NCBI GenBank assembly: GCA_003640385.1
Contig: RCAB01000230.1
Span: 33,633-97,632, forward strand
Origin: Setaria digitata
Taxonomy: Eukaryota; Nematoda; Chromadorea; Rhabditida; Setariidae
Direction: 5' to 3'
Length of the DNA: 64,000 nucleotides
Of this stretch, positions 1 to 11,414 are shown one piece after another. Made by a program: the position numbers and the translations under genes. Position 1 is the stretch's first letter. Each line of letters opens with the position of its first letter. A model generated the notes under the pieces. That model was not told the origin of the DNA and made no database searches. It was given only the letters and a program-made list of their open reading frames with translations.

Positions 1-2866
1 CACCAATAAAATCATTGAAAAGAATTTAAATTGAAGCAAATTTTAAACACAAAGGAAATTGATTTTAAATTCTTTTTGAGATCTTTAAGTTGGTTGAAAA
101 TTAAAAGAAATCAAAAAATGATTGTAAATTCATAAAACTGAGAAAAGTTATTGTTGTCATGTCAGATATCGTATCTCTGAAGATTGTTAATTATTACTAT
201 GTGCATACCTAAACATGCATACCTATAAATATCCTAGAAAATACGAAACAAATGAGAAGAAAAGGCCGAAAATTTTAAATTTGTTGCTCTCTGAAAACCT
301 TGAAAACCAAGAAAAATGAAAAAGAAAAAGTAAATTCAATCGTTTTTACATTTTTTGAAAAAGCTAATTTCTTTTTTTTTTTCATTTCCAATACTTCTGA
401 ATTATTTAAAAGTCTTATTTATCCTACTAACTCGACCATTTACTTGTCAATTTCTGTTATTTCAATGCATTAATGAAATGCAATTAGTTTTATTCTATTC
501 TGTTAACAATTAACAATTTGTCATTCTGTTAGAATTCATTCATCATTCATTAAATCTAATTTATAAATTTCATCTTCTCCTGTCAATTTCTTATTTACCC
601 TTCGGTAAATAAACAAAATTTTTTCCTATTTTTAAATAGTAAAACAATCATACAAAAGGGATTATTTCCAAAGAATTGAATATTTCATTCTAAAATTTCT
701 CCAATTTCACAAAAAAAACCTCACTAATTACATGTATTGCACTTTTTTTTTTGTTTAATATATATATACTATTTGGTTAGATTTTTTATTCGTCAATTTT
801 TGGACTTCACATTGTCATTGACAAAATATTAACACTTTAAATATTTTTTTAATCAATTTAAATTCATAATTTAACAATTAGTGAATGAGAGAGATTGATT
901 GATGTGATCTATTTCAGCATCTTTTGAAAGAATTTAAAAAATTTTGCAACAACTTCCTTATTTTTTTTGCTAGGAAAGATTAGATGATAACAAGTTTCTT
1001 CTATGACTCATGAAAAGCTTTTACCAATTTTTTCACATTTCCAGTTTTCATTCTTTTTTCAGCAAACTTAAATTTAATTAAGTGATGTATTTTATTACTA
1101 AATGATATACTACTGAGCAAATAAAATGGACAAATTTAGTTTGTGCAAAGTTTGAGCCAACTTTTTTCTCTTTTTACACTGCATACCCACTCCCAGCCAT
1201 CCAGCATATTCTTTCAAATTCTATTTTTGTATTCAAATTTTATTTTTGCACTCAAATTTTTCAAGTCACTATTCATTTTTCAGATATTTTATTCTTTTCT
1301 TACTCTAACTTACATTCAGCATGCTATTTTGCGCTTCTTTTCGCGATATTTTTCAAGTTTATTATTTCGGCATTTTGAATGAAAAAAGATTTTACATTTC
1401 GGATTTTGTTAATTACATAACGCTTACTTTTCATACTGAAATGCAGTGCAAGGAGTTGGTTAAGGTGAAAGATGAAAATTATTAGTGAGAAAATGTATTA
1501 GTAAGAAATAGAGAGAATTTAGCATTGCAGTTTTGTTGGAGCTTAAAATTAACAGTAATGTAAATGGAGGAACGACTGAGGAATTAATTGAACTTTTAAT
1601 TCTTAATTTCAGATGACATTAAATTAAACAGAATGATTTTATGAAATGAGATATGATGATATCATCGCTTAACTTTATAAAAGGCACTTTTTTTTGACTT
1701 ATTTCTCGTATTTTTATTCATCAGAAATAAAGAGTTACCATCCATTTGAAATGTAATGCAATTTATAAGAATTTATTTGACGAAAATTTGAAAAAAAAAG
1801 ACGATAAAATGTGTCATTTTTTTTCAATTCAAAAAGTAAAAAGCTATTAAATTGTGGTAAGGAGAAAGTATTCTATCAGAGGTGTTGATTTTAACGTATT
1901 TCAAATCATCATTATAATGGTGACAATAGGTGACTTCTTAAAGAAAATGAGTTCAAGGTAAAAAGAGAAATGCCCCATGGCCTATGCTATCTTCGTATTT
2001 GACATTTCCATAGATAATCTTTTGGAAAATTTTGAAGGATGTTAGAAAAGAAAAAAAAAAAAAACATTTATTTTATAATTGTAGTCGACCTGTACGGATG
2101 TCCTTTGAAGTTAATGGTGACAATTGAATAACTTATTGGAAATTATTGGAAGCTCCAAAGTTTAAAATCAATTTCCTAAAATTGAATTTAAAAATCGTGA
2201 ATTAATATATCAATATTTTGTCATTTCTAGGATTCAACTCTTTTCAATAAGAACTTATTGGTCACTTCGAAAGATTATTTTTTTTTTAAACGTTGAAATA
2301 AATAGTATTTATTTAAACAAGACGATTTTTGATGACTTATAGAATAAAGAGACAAGTCTAATTATAATAATGAAATAATAATCTTTAATTCATTAAATGG
2401 CTAATTAGACATGGTCCCTTGATAATTCAATGAAAGTAATAATAAGAACACTGATATAAGAACTAGACATGATAATATGTTAATTTTGCATTTTTCTTAA
2501 TATTTCTATCAAATTTATGCTAACAATATCTTGATGACAATATAATTTGTCGAGCAATGTTCTATTCGTAATTTTACACATTTCCTACAAACTTTACCCA
2601 CTTTCTTCCTCTCCCATCACTTTGTTTAATTAATGTAATTAATGGAGAGCTGGAAAAGGCAGTAGTGCTTGTTGTTGTGGAATAATGCCCAATAAAAATC
2701 ACAATCACTTTCCGTTTCACAAGTTTTTTTTTTTTTTTGATTTACATATTAAATTTTTAATTTTATGAAAAGAAAAAGTTTAAAGTTTAAAATAATTTGA
2801 AGAAATCGTCTAAAAGGATGAGTTGTTGCAAATATTGCCTACGCACTGCCTTCACTTACGAGTACT

Positions 2867-3056
2867 CTAATTAAGAATGCTTGAGTGGGTGTACGTACGT
2901 GTGTGGGTGGATTGGATGAATGTTGATATATTGCCCCTCGGAGGAATTTCGTCTTGGCATATTTGTTCCATCTTCGTTTGGCCTTCAAAATTGCGGTCAG
3001 ACGAGGTCATAACATTCCTTTATTCATTGCACTGTAATTTTGATCACAAAAATTGA
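2867..3056. other. GC-raised island, short open frames on both strands
   Basis: A segment with more GC than its surroundings. The plus strand carries a 59-codon frame (ATG at 2877, stop at 3054-3056) and the minus strand a 47-codon frame (ATG at 3010, stop at 2867-2869). The minus-strand frame has an ordinary, non-AT-biased residue mix. No splice-site pair ties either frame to a gene and no family is recognised. It could be a short exon, a small peptide gene or a regulatory island. Confidence 0.2.
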
Positions 3057-3662
3057 AAAGGCAATTTCGTAAGGAAGGAATCAATGTACCTTTGCCCAAC
3101 ACTTGTTCTTCCTCCCTCTTACATCCCACAAAATTCTTTCTTTCTATTCAAATAAATCAAATTTATTTATGAAAAACAGAAATACAATCATTTAACAACG
3201 CATATTTAACTTTATTTTCTTTTTTTGATTTGCGCATAACTTGAAGAATTGTAAATAATTCGTTTATATGTGTTGAGAAGTCTTTAGGACTTTTTATAAA
3301 TTAAATCGGTAATCGATTTCATTATTTTTACGCATTAATATTATTACCAATATTATTATCAGTTTTATTGTAGCTAATGCTGCAGCAAAGCAAATGATTT
3401 CAAAGAAAAGATAACAGTAATTAATAACCATTAGCGTCATTAATATCATTGCAAGTATTAATAATATCAATAGCAGCAATAAATAAAATCATCATTATCT
3501 GCATTTCATTATTTGATTATAGATATAATAATGATGGTTTGGAATCATTTCATTTTCTCATTAAGATTCTTATATTATTGACAGGCAATTATCGGTCTAA
3601 TTTACTAGATCTGAATGAATTCATTTCAGATTGCATAAATGAAATTATATTTTCCATTTCAG

Positions 3663-3842
3663 TTCGTTTCGCCTGTGGAATGGTGGATGAGGAAAGTGGT
3701 GAAAGAATTGAACATGAATAAATTTCCATCCATTTCTTCTACTCTTCCTTTGTATCCAATGGTTACTATGGCACTTATTCAAAGATTGATGGCCATACTT
3801 ACGAATGGTCATTTTTATCAAGGCCACAAAGTTCTAAGCTGA
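3663..3842 (+). CDS. Unplaced candidate terminal exon, unknown protein
   Basis: A good 3' splice site (TTTTCCATTTCAG, ending at 3662) is followed by a 59-codon frame ending in TGA at 3840-3842. The residue mix is ordinary (FVSPVEWWMR near the start, FYQGHKVLS at the end) and GC is higher than in the flanks, unlike the Phe/Ile/Lys/Asn-rich spurious frames around it. A start codon and partner exon were not found on the plus strand. No family is recognised. It could be the last exon of a gene starting off-window, or chance: the other two plus-strand frames and one minus-strand frame are also partly open here. Confidence 0.25.
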   Translation, partial: FVSPVEWWMRKVVKELNMNKFPSISSTLPLYPMVTMALIQRLMAILTNGHFYQGHKVLS

Positions 3843-4436
3843 TTACTCATCTTCAACAATATATGCAATATAATGATAATTGTATTAATAATTACAACAA
3901 TAATAATTAGTTGCCTCTGATTTATCAGAAAACCAACTTTTTATCTTTTTATGATAAGCCAGAAAGAGTAATCAAATTCAGCTACAAGCCACAAGTTATC
4001 ACATGATCTGTTTTCTGCTACTTTCCTAATATCACATAACTTTTATCATTCCCACATCTTATTAGCTATTTATCATATTTCTGAAAAGACTTCTGTGTTC
4101 TGTAAATTTGACGTAAAATGCAGAAAGATCAATGCACATTTGTAATAATATATGTCAAATCGGAGCATCATTCAACTACATGAAAATATTCATTCATTTG
4201 AAATTGTATTATGGGAAATATTGTTAAGATGAAGATGCGAAACATGCTCATTATTAATTAGCTAAAAACTTACTCAGTTTCATTACTGATTAAATAAATT
4301 ATTTCCAAAACTAATAAATATTGGCAAAACTTCTCTTTCATATTCTTTTAATTTGTAAAAGTTAATTTCAACTTGATTTGCATTCACAAAATTACGTAAT
4401 TTATGCATATGTTTGCTTAATTATACCATTGGAGTG

Positions 4437-4647
4437 ATGGAAAAATAAGTTTTTATTGATGAAAAAATAATTGGAAAAGATAAGAAAAAAAAAAGGGCAA
4501 AACTATGGGCTGAATAAATAACTGAATGCTAGTCNTTGTGTTTTGAGTCATGGAAAAATAAGTTTTTATTGATGAAAAAATAATTGGAAAAGATAAGAAA
4601 AAAAAAAGGGCAAAACTATGGGCTGAATAAATAACTGAATGCTAGTC
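4437..4647. repeat. 98-bp direct duplication around a single N (4535)
   Basis: Positions 4437-4534 recur at 4550-4647, with one N at 4535 and 15 extra bases between. The copies appear identical. This looks like two contig ends containing the same sequence joined by a one-base gap, rather than a biological repeat. Confidence 0.85.
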
Positions 4648-4758
4648 GGAAAAAAATAGATATTTTTCAGTGAGACAAATTTGAATAGAAAAAGCGATTG
4701 AAAATAAAAGGCAAAAATATCAGCAAAAACAGAAACAATTCAAATCGTGAACTATTGG

Positions 4759-7700
4759 TTAAATTAAATTAATAGTTAGTTGCACGTCGCTAGTGCATAC
4801 ATTCCGGTGGAAAGAACAATTTATAGTAATTAGTGAAATAGTAATTAAAGTTTCAAGGACTTCGTTGGCCTCATTTGTGTCATTTTCAGAAACAAATAAA
4901 GTATGTGACGTTGTTTCTTGAAATATATTTCTCGAAAACTTGCAACCAGTCGGACAAAAATTTTCATTCATTGTAAGTTCTGAGGTAAATCAAATTGTTT
5001 AATTTTTTTGGATCCGATGATTTATTTATTTGGCTTAATTAAATTTTTAAAATAAAAAAAATATTTTACTGAACAAAGAGTAAGTGATAAGCGTGTAATG
5101 GGGTAATATTAATTTTACATGTGCGAGAATTAATATAAGTATGGAAGTCACGAAAAGTTAGCTATAAATTTAAAATATTTTTTTGAATTAATCATTGTAT
5201 TTTGATTTTTTCTTCTGTAAAATTTTTTAAGAAGAAGAAAATTTGTCGCATCTTTCGCAAAAAAGAAAAAAAAATGAAAAGAAAAGAAAGAATTAATTCA
5301 ATCTAATGTCCAACTTTAATCATGGTTTTAACGTCTATATTAATTACATGCGTACTAAATTCTCATTTTTCTCTTTTCTGATCATAGCAATAAGGGAAAG
5401 AAGTAAAAGAGAGGGAGAAGGAGAGAGGGAGAGGGAGAGAGAGAGGAAGAAAGAAAGAGAAAATTCTTAAAATGAAATGGTTGATAGGATAACACATTGC
5501 TATTCTTTTGGTGTTAGGTCAGCGGGAAAATGATTTTTTTCTTGTTAAAATTTCAAAATAAAAGTCACATTTTAAAGTTTTACTAATCAATTTTCGTTAT
5601 CAAGCTCTCATTGAAGTGATAAAGAGAGGAAGGGAATATTTTTGTTTTTTTTAGTTTGTAAAAATGACTATTCATAATAGATGAAAAATCGTTTCGAAGA
5701 AAAAAAAAATGTTATTTTAAGAAATCCAATGATAATGATTGAAAAGATATGAAAAAGTAGTGATAAATGGTGATAATTAATCTGATGGATAAGGAAGATG
5801 ATTGATTGCTTAGGATGAGAAAGAGAGAAATTCTTTTTTTCCGAATAATTAATAAGTACAAATTTAATTTAAAAAAAAAATATATTTCAAGAAATTCAAT
5901 GATAATGAGTAAAAAAAGCGGTAGAAAAGTGGTGATAATTAGTGATAAACAATTGCAACTGGTGGATTAAAGAGATTGTTGTTAAACTCCAGGAAGAAAG
6001 AAATTATACTTTTTTAAAATATGAACTTTAAATGTGATTCAGGAAAAGTTATAGGCTATTAAATTCAGCTTAAAATTACAACAAAAAAATCTAGTTAGTT
6101 TTTGTAATCCACAGTTTTGCAATGGAATATTTTTTTTGAAAGAGCGATTAAAATTTTTTGAGAAACAAATTTTATATAGTTTTGCAACAGATTGAAGTAT
6201 TCATTTTTGTTGACTTTATTAATTAAGGAATAAGATTAGCGACAAAATAATTCTACTAGATTTATAAACAGTAGCAATGTAATAATCATTGAAATGATCT
6301 TGAGAATATTGACTTTTTCCTTAATCAATCTATAAGCAATAGTAATTATCATTAACGGTTGTAAAGTGATTTCATTTATTATTCCTCTTTATTGCATCAA
6401 TCTAAAACTTAGCAATTTCAACAATTCAATAAAAAATTTTCATCAAATTAATTAAGAACTTGATAAAAGCAAACTTAAATATCGTGGAGCATACAAAAGG
6501 AAACATTTGATTTGCTTATTTCTTATGGATAGCGATGGAAACGTAATTGAAATTCTCGAAATTGCATTGATATTATCTAGGTTTTTAAAATTTGATAATG
6601 CTACTACCTAGAGAAGAAGAAATAAGATTGCTTGAGAAATGGGAATGGAAAAAAAGCAGGGAAAATTCAAAAGACTAGGAGAATTTCTGTATATTCTTTA
6701 ATTGGTTGAGAAATGCTGTTGTTTGAAACTTTTACATTAAAAATTTCAAAGTAAATAATTTTTGTCCTCATTTCGAATGTCATTTTTAAAATAATTCTAT
6801 AATTTTCTCATTTAGAGATAATATATTTTTTTTAAAATGTTTGTGTTCCTATTGCACATATCTTCCTCCCACTAAAAGGTTTTTATCTTTTGCTTCAATT
6901 GTTTTTCCTTTTTCTCAAAACTTTTTACCAAAAAAGTTTTCTAGTCTAACTTTCTTCATATTTGTTTTCTCTTTTTTTTTTTTTTTTTTCTTGAATTCTC
7001 TCGTAACTTGAAATTTTCGACTAGTTTTATCGTCTTTTTTTTTTTGTTATGTAAAAATTTAAAATATGTTATAAAAATATGAGGAAACAAAAAAGAAATC
7101 GCATGATGGTAGTGTCTGAAAAAAAGAAACTGCAGCAGTTTCTTTTCTTTTTTTTTTTTTTTTTTTTCACAATCGTTTAATTTCTTGACTCTCTTTCCGG
7201 GAATTATTTAGACAGCTCAACTATATCAAATTCAAATTATATCAGTGCATTTTTTCCATAACATTTGATACTGGTTTCAAGGAGCGGAAACCGTAGAAAA
7301 TATTTTCATTTGAAGAAAAAAAAATTTCTTGGCTGTAATTTCTATCTTTGAAATTTATTTTTAACACTATCTTTGGAAAAAAGGGAGAAGGAGAAGCAGA
7401 TTAGCTTTAAAAAAAAAAAAAATAATAAAGTTCATGAAATTCTCAAAATATTAATAAGTTCTGTGAATGAAATGAAATCTGAAATTGTCTGAACTTTTTA
7501 GAAAAAAATTTTTAAATAAAAAATAAATAAATGAACAAGGGAGGAATTTCTTGAAAAATTCGCCTACCATTTTATTTTTCGAGACTTTTTTTTAGAAAGT
7601 AAATTTTGGACACTTCACTGATATAGCAAAATGACATCNAGAATTTCTTGAAAAATTCTCCTATCATTTTATTTTTCGAGACTCTTTTTTTTAGAAAGTA

Positions 7701-8643
7701 AATTTTGGACACTTCACTGATATAGCAAAATGACATCCTTATGACCGACCGGTCAAACTTTATTTAATAATTAAGAAAGCACTGGTCATTTTATCATAAG
7801 AAAAGAAATGGTCAGTTTTAATAAATTTTTTGATGAGAGCTGAACAGCCGAGTGAAATATGAAAGTAAGGAGAGGTGAAAGAAGATGTCGTAAGATTTTT
7901 ATAGTGATAAGATTAAACGATTAGGAAAAGAGAAAGCTAGTGGAAGAGGACGGCAATTAAATTTTGTTTACAGATCTTTTTATTGGCCATAAAAAAGTTG
8001 GAGCCTTAACTTAGAATTCCAAAACACGAAAAGAATGAACATTTGAATAAAATATGAGGAGGCTTATAGCAATTAAATAAAGTACAAAAAGGTTTAACAA
8101 TTTATCATTGCAATTTGATAAGGGTAGAAGGAATATAATTCCAATATTATTATGAAATTTAAAAAGCAAGAAATATTATTGATTTATTTAAAAACTTGAA
8201 GACAGAAAATGAAACACCGAAAAATTATCATGGTTGAAATCTGTCATTATTCTAGATTTCATGGTTGTGATGATTTCTTTAGATGTTGACTAGCATAAAA
8301 TAAGAATTATTTCAAAGGAAGAGACAAGGAAAGAGGCAAATTTGTTATATATTATAAAATTTTATAGAAATTATTTTCTAGAAAAAGGGTAAAAGAAAAC
8401 TTTTGTAATTGAGATAAAATCATAAATACCTTCATCAGATCCATCGATGCAATCAACGGTACCATCCTGCACTTTGAGCAGCGGAATACATTTATTATCA
8501 ATTGAGCATTTAAATTCATTTCTTGAGCAATTATAACTTATTCGTTTTATCATCGCCGAACTATTATTACTTAGAGCAATTACATCACATGCTATTGTTA
8601 AAATTAAGCCAATTAGGCTAATCAGTTGAATAATCAGACCCAT
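4759..8643 (-). CDS. Small secreted protein with degenerate LDL-receptor class A module
   Basis: Two-exon model, about 144 residues. Exon 1 (8643-8430) starts at an ATG followed by a hydrophobic signal peptide (MGLIIQLISLIGLILTIA), then an LDLa module: NCSRNEFKC, a third Cys, CIPLL, and the calcium-binding DCIDGSDE. The exon ends in phase 1 at donor GTATTT. Exon 2 (4979-4759) follows acceptor ACCTCAG in matching phase and continues ELTMNENFC to a stop. The fourth LDLa cysteine is absent (VQDG where CDG is usual), and the sixth could be the Cys in exon 2. The 3.45-kb intron could hide further exons, and an in-frame ATG at 8691 is a less likely start. LDLa modules bind ligands through calcium; no role can be assigned. 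AATAAA on this strand lies at 4570-4565. Exon 1 is well supported; the join to exon 2 is inference. Confidence 0.5.
5393..5463. repeat. GA-rich purine tract
   Basis: About 70 bp of almost pure purine on the plus strand, made of GAGAGG/GGGAGA units. Low complexity. Confidence 0.9.
7544..7737. repeat. Approximately 95-bp direct duplication around a single N (7639)
   Basis: Positions 7544-7638 recur at 7641-7737 with a few mismatches (for example GCCTACC versus TCCTATC, and one extra C/T in the T-run). The small differences suggest two haplotypes or unpolished contig ends joined with a token gap. Confidence 0.85.
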
Positions 8644-8954
8644 TTGATATGGAAAATATGTAGCTTTATCAGATTGGCAAATTATCACCAATGATAAATT
8701 TTTTGAGGAAGTAGCGTTGCAAAATAGCTACAATGCAGCAGCAATATAGCAATAATATTTAGCAGAAATAATTAGTGATAATATTGATAGCAAAATTCAA
8801 TATGCTATCATTACCATCGATAGTTAATTTGAAATTTCCAGAAAAAGAAATACAAAATTTACCATCGGTTGATGATGAATGGAAAGATATATATATCTGA
8901 TGAAAGAGACCACCTTCTTCTTCTACTCTTTTACGCTGTCCGACGAAAAATGTC

Positions 8955-8955
<1 letters not shown>

Positions 8956-8986
<31 letters not shown>

Positions 8987-9207
8987 AATTTCGACTTATC
9001 TGAACGCAGAACCAATCAACCAACCAGCCAACCAAACCAACTAACCAGTAACCTATCCATCCTCCTTGTCAACCCCCCTTGTCACCCTGTTGTCAGCCGA
9101 CCGTTTTCCCTCCTCATCAAGGACATTTGATAAAAGACCCACGGAAGACAGAGGAAATTTGGGAAAAAAAAGGTGTTCTTGTTACTAAAATGATCCCCCC
9201 CCCCCCC
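8956..9207. repeat. Low-complexity cluster: T30, AACC-like tract, C13
   Basis: Three unusual tracts lie within 250 bp: thirty T (8956-8985), an irregular (AACC)n tract (9009-9052) and thirteen C (9195-9207). Open frames crossing them are low-complexity artefacts. The tracts sit about 300 bp upstream of the LDLa first exon. Confidence 0.9.
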
Positions 9208-11285
9208 TATCCTATCCAAAAATACATCTCATCATCTATTTCATACAATTGCTTTTTTTTTTTTCGTTGCTTTGCAAACTGTTCCTTGTTAAAATTCGCT
9301 CTTCAAATTTTCTTTCTTCTCCTTTTTCATTTCCAATTAGTTACTTTTAACAGTAAACAGTTATTGGTCTATTAAATTTTTACCATTACAATAACATGAA
9401 TTAGTCATTTTCATTTCCTTTCTTGCTAATAATATGATTAGTAGGATAAAGAAAAAAAAATTTTCCATCAATTTCAATTACAATTAATTAATAAAATATT
9501 GCTATTATTCAACAACAATAACCGGAAGTGGATAACAACGATAGTATGAAGTACTGTAATAAAATATGTAATAATGATAATAAAGAAGATTAAGAAAAAA
9601 GTGAATTAAAACAATATGAGAGGAACAATTTTGTGATAATAATAGTCATACATAATAATAGTGAATGATTTTCTAAAATAAAGCAAAAAATGATGTTAAA
9701 AATAATCCAACTACTGTAAGAACACTGCAACATAAATATAGCAACCATGGTTTGTCTGAATGGTAGCAACGATTACTGTAGAAATGGAGAACAACGATAA
9801 AAATGTTACTGTAACTACAAACAAATAGTTTACTCTCATTTTTCGTCTTTACAGAAGTATGAAAATGTTTGAGTTTTGAAGGAACTTTGAACTGATGACC
9901 AGCAGCCATTTATTTGTCTTGTTCGGATGATGACGTAGTGTATTTTCCACTTTACTGCAAGTATCTCCTTCATCCAAACCTCTTCAGCACTTTTAGGTTA
10001 ATAGGTTTATTCATTTTATCATCGTCAGCATTGATTTATGTCACTTTTTTCACGTTTCAAACGTCTGACTGGATAGTGTCATCATAATACAATGAGCATT
10101 TTTTACGCATCAGTTAAGGAATGCGGAACTTACGTCTTATCAAGCTTAATCATTTAACACAACCTCTTCAACTCTAAAACATAGCAAGTGTAGTTTTTTT
10201 TTTATAAATATTGCAAACTTCTGCTATGAAAAAGAATTATTTTATCGAATGTTTCAACTGATTACCACAGGAAAATTTATTAGAGATAACAGAAAATTGT
10301 GAATAAGATTATAATGACGAATATTTAGATTGAATGGGTTCTTTTGTTGATTTAGGATTATTAAATGGGTAATTTTTGCTAAGAATAAAAATGTTCGTTT
10401 TTCTACTCGATCAAATCTAATCCGGTCCGATAAAATTAATAGCCTTGTTTTACAATCAAAATTCAGGATGATTTTTGTCTCTCTTTCCTTTCCCTCTCTT
10501 CTTCAATCAATAAACTATAAAAATGTAATGCCTCTAATAAAATGCTACTGTTGTTGATTCAATTTGTGTCCATTTAAAAAATCGTTGGATGGAGTAAGAA
10601 GAGAAATTTCATTTTTCTTTTGTTCTGGAATGAAAGATAAAATTTTCATTCAATTTGAAACAATATAAAGATGAATGGATGTAACTGTGATTATAATTGA
10701 TTCAATTAAAATTTCTTTCAATAAGTCTCAGAAAAAAAAAAACAGAACTTTTCTTTTTCTATATAAGAAAAACAAGATAAGGAAAGAAATGGCATTATCA
10801 AGATTATCTTCGAAATACTTTAAAATTAATGCGAAAAAAAAGAGGAAATTTCTTAAATCAATGATAAAAATAGCGATAACAATGGACTGTAATGAATCTT
10901 TATGGAGCATTAAAGATGAGGTGTTCTTTAATTGAAGTTGCTTTTTGTTTTTGCCCTTAATTTTTAATTACCATCGTAAAATTCGCTCCAGAAAAGAAAA
11001 AGAAGAAAAGACACGGTTCTGATTGATGTAAAAATGAAAGGGTTTTAAATCACGAATATACATGTAAGTTTTAATTTTTTTCAAATTAACAGTTGGGATA
11101 AAAAATTTTAAAAATTGTGCTGCATCTTTTTAAGTTTTTATTGTCTCCTAATAAAAGCGAAAGGAAAAAAGTTTTTACTTATTTTTGAAAAAATCTTTTT
11201 CACGCTTATTTTAACTGTGTTCCGCAACTTTTTTGATTGAATTAATTATTTCGGTCTAGTCTATATATATAACTCAATTCTTCAA

Positions 11286-11368
11286 AATATTATATAATAT
11301 TATATATATATATAAAAAAGAAGAACTTTTATATATATATATATATATAAAATATATATATATATAAA

Positions 11369-11400
<32 letters not shown>

Positions 11401-11414
11401 TATATATATATATT
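11286..11414. repeat. TA dinucleotide microsatellite
   Basis: About 130 bp of nearly continuous TA repeats, interrupted by short A-runs and one AAAAAAGAAGAACTTTT segment. Confidence 0.95.

Larger units (their letters stand above)
1..4758. other. Gene-poor AT-rich stretch
   Basis: No gene is recognised here. The sequence is dominated by A/T homopolymers and ATT/AAT-type low complexity. Two short segments with raised GC (about 2867-3056 and 3660-3842) stay open in several frames and are listed separately as unplaced candidates. A single-N duplication lies at 4437-4647. Confidence 0.6.
4980..8429. other. Putative intron of the LDLa gene, no other gene seen
   Basis: The 3.45-kb interval between the two proposed LDLa exons. 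It holds a GA-rich tract (5393-5463), long T and A runs and a single-N duplication (7544-7737). No additional exon could be recognised on either strand. Confidence 0.4.

Noticed and set aside
3294..3479. Membrane-like hydrophobic minus-strand frame
   Set aside because: Its Leu/Ile richness comes from TAT/AAT trinucleotide low complexity, not from a recognisable protein.
9079..9375. 98-codon plus-strand frame with Pro run
   Set aside because: Its PPPPP and FFFF segments come from the C13 tract and T homopolymers.
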